Below are positions 1 through 8,347 of a stretch of 64,000 nt of DNA, piece by piece. Both the position numbers and the translations under genes were made by a program. The DNA is taken from assembly GCA_963921305.4 (NCBI GenBank), contig CAWUEX030000002.1, positions 186,001-250,000 of the forward strand, read 5' to 3'. Positions within the stretch are counted from its first letter, which is position 1. Each line of letters starts with the position of its first letter. The notes beneath the pieces are model-generated. The model worked only from the letters and a program-made list of their open reading frames with translations. It did no database searches and had not been told where the DNA came from. The stretch comes from CAWUEX02 sp963921305 (GTDB lineage: Bacteria; Pseudomonadota; Alphaproteobacteria; Rhodospirillales; Rhodospirillaceae).

Positions 1-9
1 TTCGCCGCT

Positions 10-1251
10 TCAGCCGTCAGTGGCAGCGGTAACACCACGCATGAGAATGTTGGGGATACGCGAGTCTTCCCACGTAAACGCCCCAGCAGCAAAATCAAGG
101 CCGCCGGTGCCGGTACGCACGATCACCATGTCATAGGACGGGATAATATAGAGGCGTTGGCCACCGGCGCCGTCGAACAGAATGACGTCGTCGGCGACAT
201 AGGGTTCATCATGCTGGGCGAATGTGCCGACATAGGGACCGTAGTCGCGCTTTTCCTCGTACGGCGTACCAAGCCACGTGAGGTAGCCATAGTTGGGAGC
301 AAGACGGGTGCCGGTCACGACGGCGTCTATCCAGCTTTCGGGCAGAACCTGGATGCCGCCAACACGGCCCCTGTTGATGAACAGAAGACCGACCCGCAAC
401 CAGTCTTCTGCGGTGGCGTGCAAGCAGCAGTAAGTGCGGGCCAAGCCGCCTTCGCGGTCGAGGTAAACGTACGCCGTGCGTGTGCCGAGCTTCGACCACA
501 GTTTGTCCGAGAGCACGTCCGCGTACCGCTTCCCCGTGGCCCGCTCGAGCACAATGCTGAGGGCCTGTGGATTGAAGTTGTTGTAATCGAACACCGTATC
601 AGGCGCCTCGCGGGCAGGCTGGGCGAGGGTCAGCGTCTCAAGTTCCGTGCCGTGATTGAGTTTCTGAAAACTCGCGAACGGGCTCAGGCTGAAGGGATCT
701 TTGTACAGCCCGCTGGTCATCTGCAGCATCTGGCGCAGGGTGACATTTGCCCGCTCGTCGCCCGCCCACTCAGTCAGGTGGACGGACGCGGACATATCGA
801 CGGACGGCAGCGTACCGTCGGCAATCGCGGCGCCGACAACAAGCGCGATGACCGATTTATGCATCGACGCCGGATCGGTACGGGAATCGCGGTCGAACCC
901 CTCACCGTAGTGTTCGTACTGCAGCGCGCCGCGGTGCCACACCAGCAACGCAACGGACTCCATCTCTTCGGCGTAGGTGACGGCGTCCTGCCATGCGGCG
1001 GCGGAGATTGTTTTTTCTCCGACAGCCGCACGCGGCAAGGGCGGCCCTTCCTGACCGGGGACGGGTTCAAGCGGGCTATACCAATCGACATCCTTGACCG
1101 GGTCTATGGTGAAGGAGCCGAAATACCGGCCGTAGTAGAGGGGATCTGTGACGTAGAGAACGGCACCAAAGAGAACACCGCCGGCGACGGGAACGATGAT
1201 AAGGGCGGCCAGCACGGCACTGAACCACTTGAGGATGCGGAGAAACAACAT
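10..1251 (-). CDS. Membrane-anchored serine hydrolase, beta-lactamase/NylB-like family
   Basis: A 413-residue protein with one N-terminal membrane segment (about residues 8-34) and an exported beta-lactamase-fold domain. The catalytic SxxK is S129-M-H-K132 and the second motif is Y223-N-N. C-terminal strands near 'IIPSYDMVIVRTG' fit the family, which holds class C beta-lactamases, esterases and 6-aminohexanoate-dimer hydrolases. The substrate cannot be read from sequence; ester, amide or lactam cleavage outside the cytoplasmic membrane is inferred. Two more members with the same layout lie at 33946-35133 and 35130-36362. The gene ends near the window edge, so its downstream neighbour is unseen. 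The SDR gene upstream on the same strand is 39 bases away, so the two may be co-transcribed. Confidence 0.88.
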   Translation of the reverse strand: MLFLRILKWFSAVLAALIIVPVAGGVLFGAVLYVTDPLYYGRYFGSFTIDPVKDVDWYSPLEPVPGQEGPPLPRAAVGEKTISAAAWQDAVTYAEEMESVALLVWHRGALQYEHYGEGFDRDSRTDPASMHKSVIALVVGAAIADGTLPSVDMSASVHLTEWAGDERANVTLRQMLQMTSGLYKDPFSLSPFASFQKLNHGTELETLTLAQPAREAPDTVFDYNNFNPQALSIVLERATGKRYADVLSDKLWSKLGTRTAYVYLDREGGLARTYCCLHATAEDWLRVGLLFINRGRVGGIQVLPESWIDAVVTGTRLAPNYGYLTWLGTPYEEKRDYGPYVGTFAQHDEPYVADDVILFDGAGGQRLYIIPSYDMVIVRTGTGGLDFAAGAFTWEDSRIPNILMRGVTAATDG

Positions 1252-1290
1252 CGCCAGCCACTCCGGTCAGATTGCCGGAACGCTATCGCT

Positions 1291-1995
1291 TTACCAGGGC
1301 AGTTCGCTGCCGTCGTAGGCGATAAAACGGCCAGCGTCGTCGGGCTTCAACCCGGCGATGACTTTCTTCATGCCAGCCACACTGGTTTCTGTGTCGATGT
1401 CCGCCGTCGGCCCACCCATATCCGTGCGCACCCAGCCAGGATGCATCGGTAGCGCGGTGATGCCCTTCTCTTTCAAGTCCAATCCCATCGACCGCATAAT
1501 CGCGTTCGCGCCGGCTTTGCTGGCCCGGTAGGGATACATCTTGCCGACATCGTTGCCGCCGATAGAGCCGAGAATACTGGATAGGGTGATAAGCTTCTTT
1601 TGGCCGCTAGCCGCGACGTTGTCGGCAAACGCTTCGGCCATGCGCATGGGACCGATGACATTGATGCGGTTGATCTTCTCCCACTCGTCGTAATCGGTAT
1701 CGCCAAAGTCCTGCATGCCGCCGGGCTCAGAGACGATGTACTTTCCGTAGTATCCCGCGACGTTAAGCAGAATATCGATAGGTTCATCGCCGATCGCGGC
1801 CTTCAGTGCAGCAATGGATTTCGGGTCTTCCACGTCCAGAGCGTGAATGACCACGTCACCCTCGATCGCTTTGAGGTCACTGGCACTGTCAGGATTACGG
1901 CAACAGGCGTGCACTTTGTCGCCATCCTTTGCGTAGAGTTGAGCAAGGCCTAAACCCAGGCCCCGGTTCGCGCCGGTGATGAGTACGGTTGCCAT
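1291..1995 (-). CDS. Short-chain dehydrogenase/reductase
   Basis: A 234-residue SDR. The N-terminal 'LITGANRGLGLG' is the TGxxxGxG dinucleotide-binding motif, an Asn-Val-Ala-Gly stretch follows beta4, and 'YRASKAG' supplies the catalytic YxxxK. It is probably an NAD(P)-dependent cytoplasmic oxidoreductase. The C-terminal half resembles the sniffer/carbonyl-reductase-like branch ('MHPGWVRTDMGG'), which is a family impression. I chose the ATG at 1995 rather than the upstream in-frame ATG at 2028 because an AGGGAGA ribosome site sits just before it and the longer N-terminus would run into the tandem repeat. Substrate unknown. Confidence 0.9.
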   Translation of the reverse strand: MATVLITGANRGLGLGLAQLYAKDGDKVHACCRNPDSASDLKAIEGDVVIHALDVEDPKSIAALKAAIGDEPIDILLNVAGYYGKYIVSEPGGMQDFGDTDYDEWEKINRINVIGPMRMAEAFADNVAASGQKKLITLSSILGSIGGNDVGKMYPYRASKAGANAIMRSMGLDLKEKGITALPMHPGWVRTDMGGPTADIDTETSVAGMKKVIAGLKPDDAGRFIAYDGSELPW

Positions 1996-2024
1996 AGTGT
2001 GTCTCCCTGTCCACTTTGTGTTGA

Positions 2025-2102
2025 CCACTTAAACTGGCCACTTGAATTGGCCACTTGAATTGGCCACTTGAATTGGCCACTTGAATTGGCCACTTGAATT
2101 GG
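2025..2102. repeat. 13-bp tandem repeat array
   Basis: Five perfect copies of CCACTTGAATTGG (2038-2050, 2051-2063, 2064-2076, 2077-2089, 2090-2102) follow one degenerate copy at 2025-2037 (CCACTTAAACTGG). Each unit is itself a near-palindrome, since CCA-TT-AA-TGG reads similarly on both strands. The period is neither a multiple of three nor one helical turn. The array fills the space between the SDR start codon at 1995 and the SCP2-like start at 2178. It could be a slippage-prone minisatellite or a tandem operator. Confidence 0.95.
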
Positions 2103-2177
2103 TTTGCTTTAGGGGATGAGGCATATCACCATGAGCCGACCGCCGACCACAGGCAATGACAAAGGGACGGAAACTCA

Positions 2178-2492
2178 ATGGATTTCGACCAAATCGTGGA
2201 CGAAGTGAAGGCACGCGCCAGTGACCTCAGCGAGCTCAATTATGCCGTCCTGTTTGACTTGGAAGACAGCGGCAAAATCCTACTCGATGCAACGGGCGAC
2301 GAAGTTGTGGTGACCCCAAACCCCGAAGACGACGACGCGGAGACGACACTCGTACTCTCGCCAGACAATATGCAGAAATTGATAGCTGGCGACCTCAACC
2401 CCATGGTCGCCTTCACCATGGGCAAGCTTAAGGTGTTCGGCTCAAAAGGAGTCGCGCTGAAATCGAGCAGCCTGCTTGATCAGGCTGGGTAA
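2178..2492 (+). CDS. SCP2 sterol-carrier-domain protein
   Basis: A 104-residue protein, the size of a stand-alone SCP2 domain, with the family's closing pattern: 'LSPDNMQKLIAGDLNPMVAFTMGKLKVFGS' (positions about 65-94) followed by a short Leu/Ser-rich C-terminus. SCP2 domains bind fatty acyl chains or sterols in a hydrophobic tunnel. No catalytic residues are expected and none are seen. It lies just upstream of the fatty-acid activation and beta-oxidation operon, which fits a lipid-carrier role, but a separate promoter region (2493-2666) lies between. Start: ATG at 2178 preceded by AAAGGGACGG. Confidence 0.88.
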   Translation: MDFDQIVDEVKARASDLSELNYAVLFDLEDSGKILLDATGDEVVVTPNPEDDDAETTLVLSPDNMQKLIAGDLNPMVAFTMGKLKVFGSKGVALKSSSLLDQAG

Positions 2493-2565
2493 CGCGCCCG
2501 CGCGCGCACCCAACCTCACCTGCCGCAAGGAACATAACGTATTGGAATATATGAATATAATAACC

Positions 2566-2599
2566 CGTCACAAAAAAGTGACGTTAACGTCACTATAAT
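2566..2599 (+). promoter_or_regulatory. Candidate MerR-type operator-promoter of the beta-oxidation operon
   Basis: AGTGACGTTAACGTCACT at 2577-2594 is a perfect 18-bp palindrome. It abuts a consensus -10 box TATAAT at 2594-2599. A further half-site CGTCAC at 2566-2571 lies upstream. Placing the dyad directly before the -10, in what would be an extended spacer, is the classic layout for MerR-family regulators, and a MerR-family gene is the second gene of the operon. The ACGTTAACGT core is reminiscent of the LiuR-type operators described for acyl-CoA catabolism. That resemblance is from memory. The -35 element is not convincing by itself, as expected for an activator-dependent or repressed extended-spacer promoter. 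Confidence 0.6.
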
Positions 2600-2666
2600 T
2601 ACTTGAGGTGAACATAAAGACGCGTTAGGTCTTGGAGTAGGACTTAAGACACCTCCAGGAGACGTT

Positions 2667-4385
2667 ATGGCCACCGGCCCTTCCACCGCCGACACCCAGC
2701 CGTGGCTCAGGTCGTATCCCAGCTTTCTCAAGTGGGACATGCCGATCCGACCGGAACCCGCCTTTGCCGCGTTCGAACGGGCAGTTGCCGCCTATCCCGA
2801 CCGCATGTGCATTGAATTTCTCGGACGGACCTGGAGCTACCGGGAAACCGGCGAGATGGTGCGTGCCGCCTCCAAGGGCCTGCAAGATTTGGGCGTCGCC
2901 AAGGGCGACCGCATCGCCCTGATGCTGCCGAACACCCCCTACTACGTTGTGATGTTCCACGCGGTCTTGTCGATCGGCGCCGTGGTGGTGAATGTCAATC
3001 CGCTCTACGCGCCGAGGGAACTGGAAGATCTGCTGAAAGATTCGCGGCCACGCATGCTGGTGACCATGGATCTGGAAGCAATGTATCCCAAAGCCCGCGA
3101 CGCTGTGAACAAAGCCGGCGTTGAGAAACTTCTGTTGTGTTCCATGACCGACGCCCTGCCCTGGCGTAAAGCGGTTCTGTTTAACATCTTCCGGCGCAAG
3201 ACCCTGGCGCGGGTTGAGGACGACGACCGGCAGGTCTGGTTTGAAGACCTGATCGAAAACGATGGGGCGTTCACGTCACCAGCCATCGACTGCGACACTG
3301 ACTTGGCAGTGCTTCAGTACACGGGTGGCACGACCGGTATTCCCAAGGCGGCGATGCTGACCCACGCCAATATCAGCGCCAACGCGCAACAAGTTGCCAG
3401 CTGGTATGACAACTCGAAGCTGGGCGAAGAACGCTTTCTGGCAGCCCTGCCCTTTTTTCATGTGTTTGCCATGACCGTGGCGATGACGTCGGGATTGCGT
3501 TACGGCGCGGGAATGATTCTGCTGCCGCGGTTTGACCTCAAAGACTGCCTGCGCGCCATCGATCAAAAGAAACCGACGTTCTTTCCGGCAGTGCCAACCA
3601 TCTTCACTGCCATTAACACTTTCCCGAACGTCGATAAGTACGACCTGTCGTCAATCAAACTTTGCATCTCCGGCGGCGCGCCGCTGCCGGTGGAAGTGAA
3701 AAAGGAATTCGAGAAGCGCACGGGCTGCGTGGTTGTCGAAGGTTATGGCCTCAGTGAGACCTCGCCGGTGGCGACGACCAACCCGACGGAAGGTGTCAAC
3801 AAGGCTGGCTCGGTGGGGATTGCCATGCCGGGCACGGTGATTGAAATCCGCTCGGTTGACGACCCGGCAGTATCTATGCCCATCGGCGAGCGCGGCGAGG
3901 TCTGCATTCGCGGACCACAGGTAATGAAAGGCTACTGGGACAATCCAGAAGAGACCGCCAAGGTGCTGACCAGCGACGGCCTGTTCCGTAGTGGCGACGT
4001 CGGTTACATGGACGAAGACGGTTATGTCTTCCTGGTCGACCGGCTCAAAGACATCATCATCGCCGGTGGCTACAAGATCTATCCGCGCCACATTGAAGAA
4101 GCGATCCACGAACATCCGGCAGTGGCAGAGGTAACTGTGATTGGTGTGGATGATGAATACCGCGGACAAGCCCCGAAGGCCTTTGTGCGGTTGAAAGAAG
4201 ATGAAACCCTCACCGAAGCCGAGCTGCGCGCCTTCCTGAAAGACAAGCTGTCCGCCATTGAACGCCCGGACCACATCGAGTTCCGCGACGAGTTGCCCAA
4301 AACGTTGATCGGCAAATTGTCAAAGAAAGAACTCAAGCAAGAAGCGGAAGGCAAAGCGGACCCGTCGAAGGTGGATGCGGCATGA
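2667..4385 (+). CDS. fadD: Long-chain fatty-acid-CoA ligase
   Basis: A 572-residue ANL-superfamily enzyme that activates fatty acids to acyl-CoA through an acyl-adenylate at the inner face of the membrane. The AMP-binding P-loop 'YTGGTTGIPKAAMLTH' lies near residue 217, 'GYGLSETSP' is the A5 motif, and 'RSGDVGYMDEDGY' plus 'DRLKDIIIAGGYKIYP' are the A7/A8 hinge motifs. The C-terminal lysine region 'PKTLIGKLSKKEL' is present, so the enzyme looks intact. AGGAG precedes the ATG. It is the first gene of an operon with a MerR regulator (4-base overlap), thiolase, fadB-type fusion, acyl-CoA dehydrogenase and thioesterase. The exact chain-length preference is not deducible. Confidence 0.95.
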   Translation: MATGPSTADTQPWLRSYPSFLKWDMPIRPEPAFAAFERAVAAYPDRMCIEFLGRTWSYRETGEMVRAASKGLQDLGVAKGDRIALMLPNTPYYVVMFHAVLSIGAVVVNVNPLYAPRELEDLLKDSRPRMLVTMDLEAMYPKARDAVNKAGVEKLLLCSMTDALPWRKAVLFNIFRRKTLARVEDDDRQVWFEDLIENDGAFTSPAIDCDTDLAVLQYTGGTTGIPKAAMLTHANISANAQQVASWYDNSKLGEERFLAALPFFHVFAMTVAMTSGLRYGAGMILLPRFDLKDCLRAIDQKKPTFFPAVPTIFTAINTFPNVDKYDLSSIKLCISGGAPLPVEVKKEFEKRTGCVVVEGYGLSETSPVATTNPTEGVNKAGSVGIAMPGTVIEIRSVDDPAVSMPIGERGEVCIRGPQVMKGYWDNPEETAKVLTSDGLFRSGDVGYMDEDGYVFLVDRLKDIIIAGGYKIYPRHIEEAIHEHPAVAEVTVIGVDDEYRGQAPKAFVRLKEDETLTEAELRAFLKDKLSAIERPDHIEFRDELPKTLIGKLSKKELKQEAEGKADPSKVDAA

Positions 4386-4867
4386 GCAACACCGCAACTC
4401 ATATGCGCGGCATCAAAGAAGATCGTCTGTACAGCACGTCACAGTTGGCCGAAGCCGTTGATGTAACCGTGCGCACGGTACGCTTTTATGAGAGCCGCGG
4501 GCTGCTCAATCCGCAAAAAGCCGGCGCAACACGGGTGTACACCCACCGTGACAAAGCGCGGCTGCAAATTATCCTGCGCGGTAAGCGGCTTGGTTTTTCG
4601 CTGGATGAAATTCAGCAGTATCTCGACCTTTACGATGCGGACCCCGATCGCATCCATCAGGTGCTCCACGTACATCGCAAGGCCCGCGAACGGGCCGCGG
4701 AGTTGCGTGCCAAGCTTAGCGACATTGAAGAGTCACTGCGCGAACTGGAAGACATCGAACGTCAAGCAGCTGACCGCTTGAAAGATATGGGCGTCGATCC
4801 TGACGCCCCGCCTCAAACTGTTTTGCAACATCAAGATAAAACATCACGAGAAGGGATGGACCGATGA
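4382..4867 (+). CDS. MerR-family transcriptional regulator of the fatty-acid operon
   Basis: A 161-residue MerR protein: winged helix-turn-helix at residues 15-85 ('STSQLAEAVDVTVRTVRFYE' opens it), then a long coiled-coil dimerisation helix (about 95-140) rich in Arg/Glu/Leu. There is no Cys cluster, so it is not a metal sensor. Its start overlaps the fadD stop (ATGA) and its stop overlaps the thiolase start (ATGA), making it translationally coupled inside the operon. Related regulators such as LiuR control branched-chain and fatty acyl-CoA catabolism, so an acyl-CoA-type ligand and binding at 2566-2599 are inferred. Confidence 0.9.
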   Translation: MSNTATHMRGIKEDRLYSTSQLAEAVDVTVRTVRFYESRGLLNPQKAGATRVYTHRDKARLQIILRGKRLGFSLDEIQQYLDLYDADPDRIHQVLHVHRKARERAAELRAKLSDIEESLRELEDIERQAADRLKDMGVDPDAPPQTVLQHQDKTSREGMDR

Positions 4868-6000
4868 CTGGTGCCGTAATCGCGGGATATGCCCGCTCTC
4901 CGTTGACCCTGGCCAACAAAGGTGCACTGACGCGGGTGCGCCCGGACGACCTGGCTGCCGCCGTCGTGAAAGCGCTGGTGGAGCGCACCGGGATCGATCC
5001 GGCGACGGTCGAAGATCTGATCGTCGGCTGCGCCTTTCCCGAAGGCGAGCAAGGCCTGAACGTGGCCCGCAACATCGTGTTCTTGGCCGGGTTGCCGGAC
5101 AGCGTGGCGGGCACCACCATCAACCGGTTCTGCGGATCATCGATGCAATCCATTCACACGGCTGCAGGCGCCATCGCCATGGGCGCGGGAGAAGCTTTTC
5201 TGTGCGCCGGAATCGAGAGCATGACCCGCATTCCCATGCCAGGCTTTAACCCGATGCTGAACCCGAAGCTGGTCGATGCCGGACACGCCGCCTACATGGG
5301 CATGGGCGAAACGGCCGAGAATCTGGCCAAGAAATACGACATCTCGCGCGATAAACAGGACGCCTTTGCGGTGGAAAGCCACAAACGCGCAGCAGACGCG
5401 CAAAGCGCGGGCAAGTTCGCGGATGAGATTGTGCCGATTGAAACCAAAGACGGCACAGTGGATCAGGACGGCTGCATCCGGCCTGAGACGACGATGGAAA
5501 TTCTCGCCGACCTCAAACCGGCGTTCGACGAAAACGGCTCAGTCACGGCGGGCACATCTTCTCCTCTAACCGACGGCGCTGCGGCGGTGCTGGTCACCAG
5601 CGAAGCCTATGCCTCGGTCAACGATCTTGAAGTGATCGCGCGTATCCGCTCCAGCGCCGTGGCCGGTTGCGCACCGGAGGTCATGGGCATCGGGCCGGTC
5701 AATGCCACTAAGAAGGCGTTGGACCGCGCCGGGCTTAAACTAGACGACATCGACGTCATCGAGCTTAACGAAGCCTTTGCCGCACAATCGTTGGCCGTCG
5801 TGCATGACCTGAACCTCGACCTCAGCAAAACCAACATTGACGGCGGCGCGATCGCGCTTGGTCACCCGCTGGGGGCGACCGGTGCGCGCATCACCGGCAA
5901 GGCCGCGCAGATCATGAAACGCGAGGGTAAGAAGTACGCGCTGGCCACCCAGTGTATCGGTGGTGGCCAAGGCATCGCGACGGTTCTGGAGGCGGTGTAA
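4864..6000 (+). CDS. fadA: Acetyl-CoA C-acyltransferase (3-ketoacyl-CoA thiolase)
   Basis: A 378-residue thiolase catalysing the final thiolytic cleavage of beta-oxidation. The nucleophile is C90 in 'NRFCGSSMQS', the general base is H334 in 'ALGHPLGATGAR', and the second cysteine is C364 in 'QCIGGGQG'. All three catalytic positions are intact, and the length is slightly short of the usual 390. It overlaps the MerR gene upstream by four bases and shares one base with the fadB-type start downstream (TAATG), so the pair is probably co-translated as an alpha2beta2 trifunctional-type complex. Degradative rather than biosynthetic thiolase is inferred from context. Confidence 0.95.
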   Translation: MTGAVIAGYARSPLTLANKGALTRVRPDDLAAAVVKALVERTGIDPATVEDLIVGCAFPEGEQGLNVARNIVFLAGLPDSVAGTTINRFCGSSMQSIHTAAGAIAMGAGEAFLCAGIESMTRIPMPGFNPMLNPKLVDAGHAAYMGMGETAENLAKKYDISRDKQDAFAVESHKRAADAQSAGKFADEIVPIETKDGTVDQDGCIRPETTMEILADLKPAFDENGSVTAGTSSPLTDGAAAVLVTSEAYASVNDLEVIARIRSSAVAGCAPEVMGIGPVNATKKALDRAGLKLDDIDVIELNEAFAAQSLAVVHDLNLDLSKTNIDGGAIALGHPLGATGARITGKAAQIMKREGKKYALATQCIGGGQGIATVLEAV

Positions 6001-8336
6001 TGGCCGGGATTAGAAAAGCCGCGGTCATCGGCGCGGGCGTAATGGGCGCCGGGATTGCCGCGCACATTGCCAATGCTGGCGTGCCGGTCATCCTGCTCGA
6101 CATCGTTCCCAAGGAGGGCGACAACCGCAACGCCATCGCCGAAGGCGCGATCAAGAAGATGCTCAAGACCGAGCCGGCGCCTTTTATGTCGAAGCGCGCT
6201 GCTAAGCTGGTCAAGCCGGGCAACATCGAAGACCACATGGATTGGCTGAGCGACTGCGACTGGATCGTCGAAGCCGTGATCGAGCGGCTCGACATCAAGC
6301 AGGACCTCTACGCCAAGATTGCCAAAGTGAAGAAAGACGGCGCAGTGCTGTCGTCGAACACGTCGACCATTCCGCTGAAAGATCTGACCGGCGCCATGGA
6401 CGATGCGCTGGTGCCGGATTTCATGATCACCCACTTCTTTAATCCACCGCGCTACATGCGGTTGCTGGAGATCGTCGCCTCCGACAAAACGCGGCCCGAT
6501 GCGGTCGAGATGATCGATCGGTTCTGCGACGTGAACCTAGGCAAAGGCGTCATCCACGCCAAGGATACGCCGGGTTTCGTGGCCAACCGGATTGGCACCT
6601 ACTGGTTTCAACTGGGACTCAAAGGTGCGATCGATTTGGGGCTCAGCATTGATGAGGCCGACGCCATCGGCAGCCGCCCGTTCGGCATTCCGAAGTCGGG
6701 TTTCTTCGGCACCTTGGACCTGGTCGGCCTTGATCTGATGCCCCATGTGGCGGCGTCGATGCTGGAGCGCTTGCCGGAAAAGGACGCCTACCGCGATATT
6801 CATTCCGAACCGGAAGTGGTCAAGATGATGCTGGAGAAAGGCTGGATCGGCCGCAAAGGCCCCGGCGGTTTTTATCGGCTGAACAAGGACAGCGGCAAAA
6901 AAACTAAGCAAAGCATCGACTTGAGCAGCGGCGAATACGCCGATTCACGGAAAGCCAACCTGGACAGCTTGAGCGCCTCCAAGAAAGGCGGCCTCAAAGC
7001 CTTGGTAGAGCATGAAGATAAGGGCGGGCAGTTCGCTTGGTTCCTGGCCAGCCACGCCTTCGTTTACACCGCATCGCTCGTACCCGAGATTGCCGACACG
7101 GTGGTCGATGTCGATGCCGGGATGAAAGACGGTTACGGCTGGAAGACCGGGCCGTTCGAATTGATCGACTCCATGGGCGCGGACTGGTTCGCGGAGAAAC
7201 TCAAAGCGGAAAACATTGACGTGCCGCCGATGCTAGCCCTGGCCGCCGAGAAGGGCGGCTTCTACCGCGTCGAGAACGGCGTGCGCCAGTATCTGACGAC
7301 GGACGGCGGCTACGCCGATGTACCGAAGCCCGACGGCGTGCTGCGCCTATCGGACGTGAAACTCGGCTCCGAGCCGGTGCTGAAAAACGGGTCCGCCTCG
7401 GTGTGGGATATCGGCGACGGCGTTTTGTGCTTCGAGTTCACCTCGAAGATGAACAGTCTCGATCCCGACATTATGGCGCTCTACAAAAAGGCCATCAAAC
7501 ACATCAAAGGCGACGACGCCCTGAAAGCCCTCGTCATTTACAACGAAGGCAGCAACTTCTCGGTCGGCGCCAATTTGGGTCTATTCCTATTCGCGGCCAA
7601 CATCGCGTTGTGGGGCGAAATCGAAAGCCAAATCGAAGACGGCCAGAAAACCTACATGGCCCTCAAGCAAGCGCCCTTCCCTGTGGTGGCCGCACCTTCG
7701 GGTATGGCGCTGGGCGGCGGCTGCGAGATTCTGCTCCACGCCGATGCGGTTCAAGCACATGCCGAAACCTACACCGGCTTGGTGGAAGTCGGCGTTGGCA
7801 TCATTCCCGGGTGGGGCGGCTGCAAGGAAATGCTGCTGCGTCTGAAGAATCATCCGCGCCTGCCGCGCGGGCCGATGCCGGCCGTGGCAAAAGCCTTTGA
7901 AATGATCGGCACGGCCCAGGTCGCCAAATCCGCCGCTGAGGCGATGGAGATGGGCCTGTTCCGCGAAAGCGACGCCATTACCATGAACCGGGACCGCTTG
8001 CTTGCTGATGCCAAAGCCAAAGCTCTGGCGTTGGCGGAGAACTACAAGGCGCCTGAGGAGCAAGAGATTTCGCTACCTGGAGACACGGGCCGCGCGTCAC
8101 TGGAGATGGCCCTGCAAGACCTCGCTCTGAAGGGCATGGCCACACCGCATGATCAGGTGGTCGCGGGCGCCCTGGCGAAGATGCTGACCGGTGGCGACAC
8201 CGATATGACCGAAACCTTGAAAGAGAAAGATCTACTGAAGCTTGAGCGCGAGCACTTCATGTCTCTCGCCCGCACCAACGGCTCGCTGGCGCGCATGGAA
8301 CACATGCTCGACACCGGCAAGCCGCTGCGTAATTAG
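6000..8336 (+). CDS. fadB: Fatty-acid oxidation fusion: 3-hydroxyacyl-CoA dehydrogenase / enoyl-CoA hydratase
   Basis: A 778-residue bifunctional enzyme. The NAD-binding dehydrogenase comes first ('VIGAGVMGAGIAAHIA', residues 9-24; 'THFFNPPRYMRLLEIV'; 'DTPGFVANRIG'), followed by the dehydrogenase C-terminal domains. The crotonase-fold hydratase is at the C-terminus (from about residue 470; 'GANLGLFLF' and 'GMALGGGCEILLHAD' form the oxyanion hole). This order is the reverse of E. coli FadB and matches the arrangement common in other proteobacteria. The ATG at 6000 shares a base with the thiolase stop. An in-frame ATG 48 bases upstream would lie inside fadA and is rejected. Confidence 0.95.
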   Translation: MAGIRKAAVIGAGVMGAGIAAHIANAGVPVILLDIVPKEGDNRNAIAEGAIKKMLKTEPAPFMSKRAAKLVKPGNIEDHMDWLSDCDWIVEAVIERLDIKQDLYAKIAKVKKDGAVLSSNTSTIPLKDLTGAMDDALVPDFMITHFFNPPRYMRLLEIVASDKTRPDAVEMIDRFCDVNLGKGVIHAKDTPGFVANRIGTYWFQLGLKGAIDLGLSIDEADAIGSRPFGIPKSGFFGTLDLVGLDLMPHVAASMLERLPEKDAYRDIHSEPEVVKMMLEKGWIGRKGPGGFYRLNKDSGKKTKQSIDLSSGEYADSRKANLDSLSASKKGGLKALVEHEDKGGQFAWFLASHAFVYTASLVPEIADTVVDVDAGMKDGYGWKTGPFELIDSMGADWFAEKLKAENIDVPPMLALAAEKGGFYRVENGVRQYLTTDGGYADVPKPDGVLRLSDVKLGSEPVLKNGSASVWDIGDGVLCFEFTSKMNSLDPDIMALYKKAIKHIKGDDALKALVIYNEGSNFSVGANLGLFLFAANIALWGEIESQIEDGQKTYMALKQAPFPVVAAPSGMALGGGCEILLHADAVQAHAETYTGLVEVGVGIIPGWGGCKEMLLRLKNHPRLPRGPMPAVAKAFEMIGTAQVAKSAAEAMEMGLFRESDAITMNRDRLLADAKAKALALAENYKAPEEQEISLPGDTGRASLEMALQDLALKGMATPHDQVVAGALAKMLTGGDTDMTETLKEKDLLKLEREHFMSLARTNGSLARMEHMLDTGKPLRN

Positions 8337-8347
8337 GAGAACGACCG

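Noticed and set aside
157..1452. Long open frame on the plus strand (431 codons)
   Set aside because: It is antisense to the serine hydrolase and the end of the SDR gene, has no domain character and reads as Arg/Gly/Val-rich shadow sequence typical of high-GC DNA.
2485..2514. GC-rich hairpin after the SCP2-like gene
   Set aside because: GGGT and ACCC arms around CGCG repeats can pair in several ways and no T-run follows, so I do not call it a terminator.
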